This document shows, one piece after another, positions 12,255-24,366 of a stretch of 64,000 nt of DNA. Origin of the DNA: Cololabis saira. Its lineage: Eukaryota; Chordata; Actinopteri; Beloniformes; Belonidae. The translations under genes and the position numbers were made by a program. The DNA is taken from NCBI RefSeq assembly GCF_033807715.1, contig NC_084596.1:37736958-37800957 (forward strand), written 5' to 3'. Position 1 is the stretch's first letter, and each line of letters opens with the position of its first letter. The notes beneath the pieces were generated by a model that saw nothing but the letters and a program-made list of their open reading frames with translations, was not told the DNA's origin and made no database searches.

Positions 12255-14950
12255 TCTGTTGTGGAGAATGCAATCACATCTGCAGTCATCTGTTAGGAGA
12301 GCATAACGAAGGGATTCACTGGATTGATTCACTAAATTTCAATGTGAATTTATTTTTTCTTTGTGATGTTGTGACATTTGACCTCATTTAATTTAAGTGG
12401 AATGGCTTAAATTATGTTTTTACCTGTAAAAAATCTTTACCACTTTATTATTCATTTTGCATAACTGTAATCTCGGAACATGCTTAGCATTTTTTATAAC
12501 CCCTTAAACCTTTAAAGTTTATGTTTCGACTGAACGATATTCAAAGTTCAATTAAAAACACAGGCAATTATCACAGCTACGTACATAGTTGATTTTTGTT
12601 GTTGTTGCACATTTTAACACAATAATTGAAAGTAATCGCTATAAAATCCCAGTAGGGCTGGAATATGCTGAAATGGGGCCATACATGTTTGGAGAACAGA
12701 TGCTTGAGTTATTCATTTATTTATGCATAATTCTTCACTTTGTCTTACATTATACATGGAACTTCTATAATAGAATACGTTGCTCAGTGGACTCTCTCTG
12801 CAGCCGTCATCAGGATGCTGGGGCTGTGCTGCTACTGAGCATGAATTCCAACAGCAGACTTTGTGCATCCTCGGTAAACATCCACCGCTTCACACTCTTC
12901 AAACCAGATTTCACTTGTGTACTGCAGCATTCATCATATGACTTTCAAATAAACACTTTCGACTAGAAGTGCATACTGTTTTTTTTTTCTTTTTTGTTGC
13001 TGGTTGGTTCAGTTTTATTGGCTTTTGAGTATTTGTGGTTTTGCACTTATTAAGATAGTTAATAAGTTATTAAGCCCATGGCCAATTACATGACAACATC
13101 TTCAAGGTAGTCTGACCTCTTCAATCATAGGACTTAAATCCAAATGTGCACACGATGAGATACGGCACAGGTACAAGCCATGTGGTTTGAATTAGTAATA
13201 GGCGGTTGAATAAACATAGACTTCCATGTCTGTAAAAAAGGCTGTTAAAACCTCTTGTGCTCTGACTCTGTTCTGCTCTCAAATCAGTTTGTGTTGAATA
13301 TTTACTTTTACATTCCATCATTTACCGTACTCTGTATGTATTACGCACAAGCTGTCAAACCTGTACAAAACTCCACGTCTACCCCTCTGCAGTACATGTG
13401 GTTTTTCAAGGTATTCACTTTTGTGATGCGTGAAATTTCCTCATCATCACTATCAGTTATAAACCATCGTTGGCTGGGACAGGAGCACGAGAGTGCTGGG
13501 TTATCTTGAACATGCACACACTCATTTACACACTCATGGTTGGCAGCCAAACTAGGAGTGAGTGACTGTAGCTCTTATCTCAGACATATCTCCAGACAGC
13601 TCCAGACAGTAGTTATCCAAATCTGTACACTCGGAGTGGCGCAGCACACCACCCCAAGCCGTTTAGACACACTAGTCTGGACAGATGGAGAGGAGAGAGA
13701 AAAGGAGGAAAGAGAGGGGGGAGGAGAAGAGGAGTTGGTTTTAATGCATAACCGACAAGAGGTGGACAGGGTAAAGGTGGAGGGTGAGAAATTGTAGAGA
13801 TGGGGGGGCGCAGACCATTTAGATATGCCATGATGGCGAGAGGGAGAAAGCTACAGATGAAAGAAAACAGACTGATGTTGTTGGCTGATAGACAGCGAGC
13901 AGAAAGGATCAGAGAGTTGACGACCCGTCTGTATTACGCTACGCTACGCCAGGAAATTGTGCCAGGAAACCCAGTGTTTCAGACAAGACGCAAAATTGTC
14001 TATCCCAATATCCATTCTGGTCACCAGAGTAAAGCGATGTCATATGACGTTTCCAAAAGCTTACAACAGGCTTACTCATTCCTACCATTTACTTGTCAGA
14101 GCTACACCTACAAATCTACAATGATTTGGGGTCAAATGCTACTTTTAAACCTTTGCATTTTCCTCAGAAAGTCAAGCTTCAGTATATTGCACATAGTAAA
14201 GGAGATAATGAGACATGCATGTGGTAAATGCAGAAAACACGACACGGTGCAGCTGTGAAATATACGACAGGTTACTACAAAGACACGTCATATTTCACAC
14301 GCTTGTTAAACAGATCAAGCTAACCACTGATTTTCCTGAAGTGATGGCGACAACAAAACCAAACATGACATCTAACAGCTTGGACAATCCGATACGGCAA
14401 CAGATGTACATGTATCTGCCAGTCTTTTTGCAGAGAATATTTGATGTGTTTTTGTAAGAGTTTGATACCTCTTTTCACTGCAGCTTGCAGTTCAGCAGAA
14501 ACTAATGAATGTCTGGTCTGAGCCAGCAGACAGCTGGTATGGACAAGGTGTGAGAAACAAAAAGGACAGATATTAGAAGGCTGTTCAGCAGTAACCCTTA
14601 AGAAAAGTTTTCTTTTCTCAGAACGCAGTCCTCGGCTGTTAAATCAAGTTCACAGAGGAACTTTAACTGGCATGACTGCTTTCAACTCCAGTCTTTGAGT
14701 TGTGGCTTATGGGGAAGTTTGTGAAGTTCCACTCAGCCAGTTAGCTGTAAATCAAAATGTTTCAATATATTTCTTGTCTTGCTTTTTGATGTACAGTAGA
14801 TTTACCAGAATACAAACATAACAAGATTTCTGAGCCTTTTGCAGACTGGTAACACACAACCACTGATAGATTTCTATTTGAATGGACAGCACAGCTAGAC
14901 AGAATTTTTAAATAAATATCTAAAACAAAATACTTAAACACTTAATGATA
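12255..14950. other. Intergenic, no supported gene
   Basis: There is a T-run near 12981-12993 and a purine-rich patch at 13680-13735. An open frame at 13800-14258 (152 codons, start MGGRRPFRYAMM) has an Arg-rich first half. It shows no family motif and becomes compositionally random after about residue 75. I do not support it as a gene. Confidence 0.5.
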
Positions 14951-14954
14951 TACA

Positions 14955-14955
<1 letters not shown>

Positions 14956-15032
<77 letters not shown>
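14956..15032. repeat. (TA)n microsatellite
   Basis: Perfect TA dinucleotide array of about 77 bp that abuts the 5' edge of the next LINE fragment. It may mark the broken end of that insertion. Confidence 0.98.
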
Positions 15033-15035
<3 letters not shown>

Positions 15036-15036
<1 letters not shown>

Positions 15037-15775
15037 TATGCTTCAAGTTTCAAAAGTACTACAATTTGTTCTGTTTGCTGATGATACAAATATTTTCCGT
15101 GAAGGGGAGAATTTACAGCAGCTTATGGAGGAAAATCACCTCAGAAATGAACAAATTAAAAAAGTGGTTTGAAATAAATAAACTATTTTGTCAAAATGTA
15201 ATAATGCAGTTTATGTTGTTTGGAAATCATAAGGAGAACAGTGATTTAAAAGTCATGATAGAGGGTGTAAATATAGACAGAATTAATTAAATTAAGTTTC
15301 AGGGTGTGATTGACCACAAGATCTGCTGTAAACCTCACATTCAACATGTTAAAGCTAAAGTATCCAGAAGTATTTCAGTCCTCAGTAAAGCTAAAATATT
15401 TATTGAATAACAAGGCATTGCATGTTGTAAATTGCTTATTTATTTTGCCATATTTGAATTATTGTGTGGAAGTTTGGGGCAAGTCCTCACCCCGACTGTT
15501 GTGCACACTACAGAAAAGAGCCATCAGAATGGCCCATAAGGCAGGTTTCCAGGACCACAATCATGAGTTATTTAGAAACTCTTACTAAAACTCCTAGATC
15601 TGCTAGGATTTCAAACAGCATAGCTGATGTATAAAGCCAGAAACAAACAACTACAATATACTGATAGAGAGGGGAGTTGTGACTACAGGGGAAGCCGTAA
15701 CTTCAGAACCAGGACTGTTCAAACAACCATGAAGAGAACGTGCACTTCACGTTTGCTTGGTGAACACTTGGAAGA
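15036..15775 (+). mobile_element. Non-LTR retrotransposon fragment, C-terminal half of reverse transcriptase
   Basis: The fragment begins in the palm domain with the catalytic FADD box (FVLFADDTNIF, codons 15074-15085). It continues through RT thumb/connection-like sequence (KWFEINKL, then after frameshifts IQHVKAKVSRSISVLSKAK and LPYLNYCVEVWG) and a C-terminal part (TLQKRAIRMAHKAGFQDH, LFRNSY). Three frames are needed, so it is a dead copy. The minus-strand fragment at 20678-21425 appears to be the same LINE family. The clade is not settled; it falls in the broad Jockey/CR1/L2/I assemblage by its RT motifs. Confidence 0.8.
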
Positions 15776-16970
15776 GTAACCTCTGCACTGACCTGTCTCC
15801 ATTTAGCCCTATGGAAAACATTTCTCACAGTGGACTGATGAATGCCAAAACACTTTGAGCTATTGCTGAAAATGTTTTAGTGTATATTATCAAGCTTGTG
15901 TCTTAGATAGAGTTTTGACCAAATTAATTTATTATATTCATTTATTTTGTAAATGTATGCAGAAAATTCCAGGGGATTTTAACATTTGTTTCTTACCCAA
16001 GTAAAAATAAAATCTTAAAAAAGTAGGTGCACATTGCAAAGTGACCACTCAATCATGAAACAGTGAGTAAAAGTTGTATGACAAAGTCAACTTGAGACAC
16101 TGAAGTCTGAAACTAAAAGCATAATTTTGTACATTTAGTACCTTTACGCAGTTTTTTTCCTGTGTTTTGTTAAACACACAAAATTGACCCGATTTTATGG
16201 CAATAAGATAGCAAAGTATATTGCAACACGTCTGTCAGCTATCCCAAGATGAACACCTTTTTGTCTCGGTCAAAGTGCTTTACAATTTGTTTCTAATTCG
16301 TCCATTGACACGACTTCACTGACACAGCAATTCTATTATTTTTGCACTCCACACTTATTTCTCTAATCATATCCCAAGGAGCATATCAGTGCTCAATGTG
16401 GGGTACAATTTCCTGCAGCTGGGGATCGATCCCTTGATTTTCCAGTTGGAGAATGTTTCTCTGCACAGAATGGTCTCATCTGTCCAGTGGTGATGGAACA
16501 ATCCTCCATTACAAACATTTTTAACTGAGCCAAAAACCCCGAGCATACCTTCACAAGTCTTTTGTTGGTGTCTACTTATCATTGTTTTGACCATCTTTCA
16601 TTACTGCTCTCTCCTGCACTCTACTCTGCAGCCAAATCTCCCCTTTTCTCACTCCATTTATAATCCTTCTTCTCCATCTCACCATCAGTGCATGGCCTCC
16701 CCGTCCTCTCTCTTTCACATTTCTTCCTCCATAATAAACAGACAATTTACTCTCAGTCTCTGCACACTCGCACACATCTGTGCAGTCAAGAAAGCCTTGA
16801 AGACAGAGATCTATAATACATTTAGAAGGGCCGGCCAGAAACTTTCCACTTTGTCAGAGCATAACAGATGGACACTGGGATGGTAATGACTACACACTGT
16901 AACCCACAGAAAAGTGGGCGCACCAACACACAAATGTAAGCAAATGTATTCAAACCTAGATGGACACACA

Positions 16971-17041
16971 TATACACACACGCACGCACACACGACCTCT
17001 CTCACACACACACACGCACACGCACACGCACACGCACACAC
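16971..17041. repeat. Imperfect (CA)n/(CGCACA)n array
   Basis: CA dinucleotides interrupted by CG steps (ACACGCACACGCAC pattern). Alternating purine-pyrimidine DNA of this kind can adopt Z-form. Confidence 0.95.
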
Positions 17042-17163
17042 AAACTTTTCATATAAGTAATGACGCGGTTGTCATTCTGGTTGAGTATGGAAGGAGAAAA
17101 GGTTTGCTGGCTGACAGGTTTCTGAGCCCTGTTGGAGATGGCTGGACTCTGACACCTGCAGCT

Positions 17164-17165
<2 letters not shown>

Positions 17166-17201
<36 letters not shown>
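17166..17201. repeat. (TG)n microsatellite
   Basis: Perfect TG array of about 36 bp, lying 125 bp from a CA-rich array of opposite sense at 16971-17041. Confidence 0.97.
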
Positions 17202-17203
<2 letters not shown>

Positions 17204-18051
17204 AGCGTAAGAGAGTTAGAAATAATTCTGCAGAGAAAGGAAGAAAATATGAAGAGAAAAAAGAAACAGAAACATTGTAAGTGCTCCTGGAGAGATTATG
17301 TGCTTAACTATAAACTCAGTATATTTTCATGTGTCATCTCACATGTGCTCTACGTGTATGTGTATGCTGGTACATTATTGATTACTTTATTAACACGCTG
17401 CTGTCTTATCATGTCACCAGCTCTTCCACCAGACAACAGAGATCTGATATGCACACACATCGACCAATGCACATACACTAATATACACACCACGCAGAAA
17501 CCAGAAGGTTGTGTACATGCTTGGACTTCTAAAATCCATTTTCGTTTTCATCTTCTTCTCCTTCCCATCATCTATCAATCCTGTCTATCCTGTCACCATC
17601 ACTCCTTGACACCCACTCACTGATATACTCCAGTCCCAAGGGAACTGAGCACATGTGCGCACCTGTGAGTATATTTGAAGATGAGAAAATGGATCGAAAA
17701 GCAAAGTTGTATATAAATTTGTGCAAGTTAGTATGAAAAGATATTTCTATACATGCAAATAACATTTTTGTGACGTCAACATTCTTCTGTATTCATGCTT
17801 GCTTGTCATATAGCCTGTTGATGGATTTGGATTAATGTGTGAATGTCTATATCTTTCAAGGACTTGAGATGAAAGGTGAACATCACATGCTACCAGGGCT
17901 GAACATGATGAGGTGTTGACAGATCATTTCTTTTTGTCAGACAGGTTGGATATGAAGGAATGAAATGAATTCTGGATGGATTTTTTTCCCTTAAATCTCA
18001 GTGTGAGATAATTTAAGGTACACAACAGGTACACGACAACAACATGCAAAT

Positions 18052-19311
18052 TAGGGCTGAACGATATGGACAAAATTTCATATCTCGATATTCATGCCAG
18101 ATATCTCGATATCGATACGATATGACTTCGGTTCGGTGAAAACCAAGCATTTTTCAGAAAAATAAAAACATCAGAAATCAAAAGAGTGCAGTTTTATTGA
18201 TTAGAACTCACTGCCAGTCATCAACATTAACATAAAGTCACTCAATAATAAATAATAATCAAAATATTTTACTGTAGCTCCGCTTTTTTTAAATTTATTT
18301 TATTTATTTATTTTTTTACGCTTTAACGATAAATAACCAATGCAGTTAGAGTTAGAGTTCAGTACATGTTATTGATTATTGATTGGACGCTGCAGCTGAA
18401 CGGACTGTCACAACATCACTGCAGTTTCATGATGGAGTGAAGACAGATTACAGATTAAACTCATGTTTCACTCCCAGGTTTCATATTTGATTTATTTTCT
18501 GTTTCAACAATCAAATATCTAAAAATGTTAACTTTCAATCTGATGAACAAAAGAACCAGAAACAACTTTCTTAATTTATTACTGCGCATGTGCAATCCCC
18601 CCATTTGTCCAATCCTTGTTTTCAGTAAACGAATAGGAAATAGAGAAAAGAGTTTTCCACTCGCTGTTTTAATTCCCAATTTCGATTTTCAAACACATCA
18701 ATGAATTTTTTATTATCAAAACAAAAGATGGGGAACGGATTATTTTGGTTTATTTCTCTATTTTTATTTTGTCATTTCAAAACTAAAAACGGATGGCCGC
18801 GAAATACACGTCGCAATTTTCACCAAGCACGACTTGCACAACACCTCGCTCTGGTCGACATCATCCTTTCTAAATCCAAAATACCTCCAAATAATGGAGG
18901 ATGATTTATGTTTTGGCACAAAATTAGATTCTGCACTGCCACCGGCCGCATTATCCTCCGCACTCATGTCTCTATTCTTCCGTTTCGATTTCTCCGCTCT
19001 TCTCCGCTCTCCTGTGTGTGTGGCTGTGTGCGTCTGGTCTCAGTCTACGTCTCTCTCCCTCCCACCCTCCTATGTTTGTCATTGGTTGGCTCAGCTGTCG
19101 ATCAACAGCAAGCATGAAATAAGCTTTGTGGTTGGCTGGCCGTAGTGGTGCGTTCAAGAGCAATCTTAAAAGTAATGTTTATGGAGACTGCTCGAGCTGT
19201 ACAAGCAGGGCGAGCGGACATATATCGTTTATATCGTTGCTTTTCCGTTATTAATGTCTTGAATGTTCATATCTCGATATAGATACGATAACGGTATATC
19301 GTTCAGCCCTA
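18052..19311 (-). mobile_element. Non-autonomous hAT DNA transposon with BED remnant, 1260 bp
   Basis: The ends are TAGGGCTGAACGATAT and its inverted partner ATATCGTTCAGCCCTA. They are flanked by identical 8-bp duplications ATGCAAAT (18044-18051 and 19312-19319), which is diagnostic of hAT insertions. The subterminal parts are rich in ATCGATA/TATCGAT-type motifs. The interior retains the first part of a BED-zinc-finger transposase on the minus strand but lacks the RNase H-like catalytic core, so it could only move with help in trans. The length is well below the usual 3-4 kb for autonomous members. Confidence 0.95.
18764..18967 (-). pseudogene. hAT transposase N-terminal BED zinc finger, truncated
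   Basis: The minus-strand frame opens with an ATG and an acidic/Ala-rich leader (MSAEDNAAGG). It then reads SSIIWRYFGFRKDD...VLCKSCLVKIAT, which is the aromatic start and the CxxC pair of a BED zinc finger. The expected His pair does not follow; the frame instead passes into unrelated residues (CISRPSVFSF) and stops. An internal deletion has removed the second half of the finger and everything after it. In intact hAT proteins this domain binds DNA at the element ends. The start fits the family, and the assignment rests on the tryptophan/FGF and cysteine spacing. Confidence 0.8.
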
Positions 19312-19332
19312 ATGCAAATACTTTTTCACAAA

Positions 19333-19444
<112 letters not shown>

Positions 19445-20046
19445 ATACAGATTAAATGTGGATGACCAAAGAAACTTGGCCAGCTCTTAAGCTTTCACAC
19501 ATCTCACTGATATTCAAATAATTTTCTGTTCTAAAACTTGCACAAACCAATCACCCATGAAGAAATTTAATCTTTTTCGGCATCGGGGGAACATAATGTG
19601 CATTTCAAGAATGAGGCAGAGACAAAGTCCCCGTTTAGTTTCTCTGCCCATACAGTAGTTCCTGGAAACAACATTTGCGTATAAACAAACCTCACAACCG
19701 TCAGTAATAGGATGTCTGTATTGTTTTAATAGAACTAATCTCTAAGGCATATAGCTGCCAGGTCTTAGGTTTGCCGGGCTCTACAAGGAAAATGAATCCA
19801 TCAGGGCCACATAGTAGGCCATTTTATTCTTGGACAAACTTACTGCTTTCCCATGTTGGCAGCATGCAGAATAAGCAGAAAAGTTCACTGTATTGAAAAG
19901 AAAAATAAAGTAACACAGCAGTGTTTTGATGCTTGCTGGGGTGACATATTTAAAATTGCAGTGGTTGTTAAATGGATTTCCTAAAAGGTGTTGAATCGTG
20001 TCTTCCCAAATTTAGCATTTGAGCAAACAGGCCACATGTACTGTAT

Positions 20047-20104
<58 letters not shown>

Positions 20105-20670
20105 TATTTTTTTACTCTAGGAGTGATGACATCTCAGTGGCGGTCTGGAACAGAGTGTAGCTCTGGGGCTCGGAGATAAGCTTCTGGGTGTATGAGAGAT
20201 CATCACCCTCAAAGGTTAACCAGGATGGTGATAAAAGCTTCATTATTTGGGTCATGCAGCGGGGTGACGGCAACCATCAGAGTGCTGCCAGACAGATAGC
20301 TGCAGCACCTTTAAAGAAAGGCACAAACTCATAAGACGAAGTACAGAGCAGGGCTGGGGCAAGTATTTAGATCATTTATGTCAGGAGATCAAATAGCTAA
20401 CGTATAAAGTTTTTATTCAGTTTTGTTTGTTCCATTCATACAGATTTCAGCTCTCTTAATACTTGTGGTGACTAGTGATCGACAGAGTTAATTCAATAGA
20501 TTAACTGTAACAATATGAAAGTTCAGAAGAGTGATGGGTTTATGCAGGTAATGCACATAACATGGCAACAAACAAACTGAACACACTGTATTGTTATACT
20601 TTGGCTTTTACATGCGTAATATGTGATTTCCAGCTGATTTGTAAATCTATTATAAGTCAAGGAAATTAGA
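19445..20670. other. Intergenic, no supported gene
   Basis: Nothing recognised apart from the (TA)n tract at 20050-20098. A GC-balanced segment at 20110-20340 has no coding signature. Confidence 0.5.
20050..20098. repeat. (TA)n microsatellite
   Basis: Near-perfect TA array of about 49 bp, followed by TATATATT and a T-run. Confidence 0.97.
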
Positions 20671-20677
20671 TTTTTTT

Positions 20678-21425
20678 TTACTCTTTCAATATCCACCCTA
20701 TATGTGTGTCAGATCTGTAGTTCCCAAAGATTTTGACTCTAGTTTTGCTTAAATTTAATGGGAACTTATAATAAAAACAATTAAAGGCATGGTTTGATTG
20801 GAATGTGCTAATTTCATGTAGTAAAAACTGCAAATTGATAACAGAGCTAAAGATGGTTGTATCATCTGCAAATAGTACTAATTTATATCTTTTTAAAACT
20901 TCGCTTATATCATTGATATATAGGAGGAATGATTTAGGGCCCAGCACTGACCCCTGGAGGATGCCACAAGGCTTGTTTGAACGGTCCAGCTATATACTGT
21001 TTTTAATCTATTGTGTCGGTGATTTCTGGTTCACTATCACTGATTCTATTAATACCAGTGATGTCGTTCTGTTGGGTCTGAATCCATATTGACTTTCAGT
21101 GAGTTCTTTGTGTTTCTCTAAGAAATTGTCCAGTCGAATACTGAAGTGTTTTTCCAGTATTTTAGAGAATTGTGGCAATAATGAAACAGGTCTGTAGTTT
21201 GTGAAGTGGTGTTTATTACCAGATTTGTACAGGAGGTATAACCTTTGACATTTTCAATTTTTTGGGGGAAATGTGCCAGTTTGAAATGATAAGTCACAGA
21301 TGTGTATTAATTGTTTCGCAATCCCCTGAATCACCCTTTTTATAAGACACATATTTCTTATCTTTACACCAGTATCTTTAATTTCTTCCTCATTCGCTTC
21401 ATTTATGATATGATCTGCAATATAT
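20678..21425 (-). mobile_element. Non-LTR retrotransposon fragment, reverse transcriptase fingers and palm (minus strand)
   Basis: Read on the minus strand the order is ADHIINEANEEEIKD, QTGTFP, FTNYRPVSLLPQFSKIL, SQYGFRPNRTTSLVLIES, ILQGSVLGPKSFLLYINDI and FADDTTIF. The FADD codons lie at 20861-20872 on the plus strand numbering. These are RT blocks 2 to 5 in correct order, but with stops, frameshifts and a deletion between the GFR block and the QGSVLGP block. The first catalytic Asp region (the FxxAFDT block) is therefore missing. The fragment ends soon after palm block 5, so it is truncated at both ends. It resembles the family at 15036-15775 in opposite orientation. Confidence 0.85.
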
Positions 21426-21789
21426 GATCAAATAATGCCAAATACTGTATCTTACACTATTTGGTAATGATTGTCAAGGTGAACCTCAGCAGAAACGTTA
21501 GCTCACTGTATGATAACGCAACTGTAGCTTATCTGTATAATCATCCCTTTTATAAACATTACACAGCATCATTTTGACACATAAAACTGAGGTTCCTCCC
21601 TGTGTGACCCTTTTTACCAACATCGTCCTCTGCCTCCTCTACACTCTCCTCCAGCTCACTGTGCTCCGCAACTTTACATTGTTAAAGGTTGGACAAAATG
21701 ATGTCACGCCACAGAACAACAATCTCAAGCATACCAACAAATATACTTCAGACTGATTGAAAAAGAAAAAAAATCTAAATGCTGCAAGC

Positions 21790-22035
21790 AAAAAATCCAG
21801 ACCTCAACTTGGTTGAAGTGCTGAGGCAAGACTTCCAGAGTCCTTCACGTAAACAAATGCTTTCAAACCTTAAAGATGTGAAGCAAAATTGAAAAAAACT
21901 ATCAGCCCAGTTATGATCCGAGAGACTGATCATGTGACAATGATAAATATACTTTGTCTTATTGCTGCCAAAGGTGGTTCTCCAGGCCTGAGTACTGAAT
22001 CATGGTGTAGTTATAAGTTATCCTAACAAAACATC
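21790..22035 (+). pseudogene. Tc1-like transposase C-terminal relic
   Basis: The frame from 21797 reads PDLNLVEVLRQDFQS, then SRKQMLSNLKDVKQN and a stop. This matches the third catalytic block of Tc1-like transposases (PDLNxxExLW) and the following helix. Beyond the stop, GCTGCCAAAGGTGGTTCT encodes the typical AAKGGS-type end. The catalytic Glu codon (of LVE) is retained, but the Trp after VL has become Arg and stops interrupt the frame. It is a different Tc1 family from the complete element at 10049-11679, and no terminal repeats could be found. Confidence 0.7.
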
Positions 22036-22460
22036 TTCATTTTGGTTCAGATATTATTAACTGAATAAATCAACTGTATATGATTTAAACATACTGCAAC
22101 AATACATTCCAAAAATAACTAATCTTGACTGATACTCAGTGCTTTGGGCCGGTACGGAGCGGTACGCAGTACCGGCACTTCTAAATTTTACCCATCAGCG
22201 TACCGGAAATTATTTACTGTGTGCGGCGCGTACCGGTACTGTTCTTCCCAGATTCCCCATCATTCAGTAACTCCCCCCGATCTCCCCAAAGTCTACAGGT
22301 TGGATTTGTTGATTAAGGTGTTTTGATGCTCAAAGCTTGCCTTACAGACGTAAAGGCGCGCTTGGCCAACCCGCGGCTCGCGAGCCGCATGCGGCTCTTG
22401 CAACTTTATTTGATAGGTGCAGTGAAAGACAGACTCGTAGGAAGTGGGTGCAAAATATGC

Positions 22461-22530
22461 TGCGACTGGAATCGAACCCGCGTTCGCTGTACGCAAGTCG
22501 CCTGCTCATCCCCTTGAGCTATACGGGCGA
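22461..22530 (-). other. Degenerate tRNA-like (pol III promoter-like) segment inside the hAT element
   Basis: On the minus strand the sequence contains TAGCTCAAGGGGATGAGC, which is an A-box-like and D-arm-like piece with GCTC/GAGC pairing. About 30 bases later comes GGTTCGATTCC, a perfect B-box and T-loop. The T stem is imperfect and the acceptor arms do not pair well. It is therefore not a convincing functional tRNA gene but a tRNA-derived relic. It could be a SINE head captured by the transposon, or a tRNA pseudogene. Confidence 0.6.
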
Positions 22531-22627
22531 GCTCGTAGTTGTGACGGAAATAACTTGGAGGGACAAAATGCACGGCCAAACGGAAATATGAAGGTAAACA
22601 CAGGAGGTTTTTAACAGAGTGGGAGAG

Positions 22628-22631
<4 letters not shown>

Positions 22632-22688
<57 letters not shown>
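22632..22688. repeat. (TA)n microsatellite inside the hAT element
   Basis: Perfect TA array of about 57 bp. It lies within the transposon, so it either came with it or expanded after insertion. Confidence 0.97.
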
Positions 22689-22692
<4 letters not shown>

Positions 22693-22789
22693 AATACATA
22701 CACAAATTTACATAGTCCCATATTTGTATGACTGGAGGGGGAGAGTACCGGCACTTATTTTTTCCCACTTAAAGCACTGCTGATACTGA

Positions 22790-24360
22790 AGTAGGATGTG
22801 AATTACAAATATCTAACTCAGACAAGGAATTTTGAACGAATGAAAATACAAATGGTTGGTGAATAGAATTACAGCCTTTTGTGAAGAAGTTTATTATACC
22901 AAATTTCAGTATATAACACTAAACAGATGTAAATGCTTTTTCTTCCTCCTCTGCATTTATACAGTACCTACAACTCATCTCCCTATGTAACCAGTAAAGG
23001 TCAATACCATCTAACTCAACAGCAGCTACACTCACCAAAAGGTCACCTATTTGCTGTGTACATAACTGCATAATTAAAAGGTCCATGATTTGAATGAATT
23101 AGAATTTACTTTCAGACAGAAGAAACCACAGAAGGTTATCACCACAGCAACCCTGTCACATAGAATTCATGCTTTCTTTGCAAATGCCAGCGCTAACAGT
23201 TCTGACAACTCATTCTGGGGCATTTACATCAGTGGGAGCGAGCTGGTCTCCTTCAATCCCAAGGTTCACGTTTTTTGTTCCAGACCTTTTGGAGTGTGAA
23301 AATTGACTAACGCCTATCGGTGTCAAAAAGTATCCCCATGCCACCCACTCATGGAGTCAATGCTGAACAGATTTGTGGAGGACAGGATACTCTGGAAAAC
23401 TGACCTTTCTTCTGCTTTGAAAAGTCTGAACACCCTTGCTGTTTTTCAGCAGCCCTTCTATTCACACTTGCTCATAGGTGGGACTTCATAATTACAATCC
23501 CCATCATACCCTATGGGACAGAACCGATGGAGGGCAATTTCCTCCCTCAAGGGAGCCTCAGCAGAGTTTCTACAGAGAACCCATTGTAGAAGTTCAATTA
23601 ATTCCATTTCCTTTCCAATTTTATACATTTTGAAACAGTGAATTTACTGCTTAATCTTTGTGATCTCAAAGATAGTCTTCTAATCTTAAAGGAAGGCTAG
23701 GACAACCTCTTAAGACGATAAACACTTCTGAAAGTGATCAAGAATAGTGATAATGTGTGGTATACATTGGCAATGCCTTCTCATAATTTAAGATTTCTTT
23801 AAGTTCTTTTTTAACTTTGCCGAATATCACTGACTTGTAACTGAAAAAGTTCAACTTGATCAGTGGGTTAAGTTTGAAAGTTAATTTTACCCAGATGCAT
23901 GTACAGACATGTATTTCATATATGATTACAGAAATATCTAAACATTTCACACCGGAGCTAGTATTTTTAAGAACCGGTAGAACTGTTTTATGGTTTTTTG
24001 TCCAAAATCAGCTAAGCGCTTTAACCTTTTATAACCGAATGTGTTGTCTATGACACATTTGCGCAGGAGCACTTTACATGACCGTAATTCTGCTGCAGAA
24101 AAATCTTGTTGCTTCCACAAAAATTCCATTTAGGATTTACATCCAAAGTACCTTCATTTTCAGGAACAAATGCCAACTCAGTACCTGATATCAACTCAAG
24201 ACCTTTTATTGCTTTCATTTGTCTTTAAGTAAAAAAGAGTGGACCCCATCTGACCAATCGATAGATGCAATATTTTTGTGAAACCTCTTGAATTGAAGCT
24301 GAAAGTCTACACTTTGATCACATGTTGATGGTTTCATTTCAAATTTATTGTAGCAACTAT
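22790..24360. other. Intergenic, no supported gene
   Basis: AT-rich unique-looking DNA. The open frames here are under 75 codons and carry no family motif. Confidence 0.5.
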
Positions 24361-24366
24361 TACCAG

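Larger units (their letters stand above)
15780..18043. other. Intergenic with simple repeats
   Basis: The segment 16590-16760 is pyrimidine-rich on the plus strand. CA-rich and TG-rich arrays occur at 16971-17041 and 17166-17201. No family-like protein is seen. Confidence 0.5.
22137..22779. mobile_element. Non-autonomous hAT-type element, 643 bp, with CAGTGCTTT ends
   Basis: The left end is CAGTGCTTT and the right end AAAGCACTG. The flanking 8-bp duplications are CTGATACT at 22129-22136 and 22780-22787. Subterminal GTACCGGCACTT and AGTACCGGCACTT motifs sit near the left and right ends in the same orientation. The 8-bp duplication and CAG...CTG ends point to the hAT superfamily. No transposase frame remains. 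The interior instead carries a tRNA-like segment and a long (TA)n tract. Confidence 0.9.

Noticed and set aside
13800..14258. 152-codon open frame beginning MGGRRPFRY
   Set aside because: The Arg-rich start derives from purine-rich DNA, and the second half looks random.
22461..22530. Functional tRNA gene on the minus strand
   Set aside because: The B-box and D-arm are good, but the acceptor stem does not pair and the T stem has mismatches. It also lies within a transposon, so I annotated it as a tRNA-like relic.
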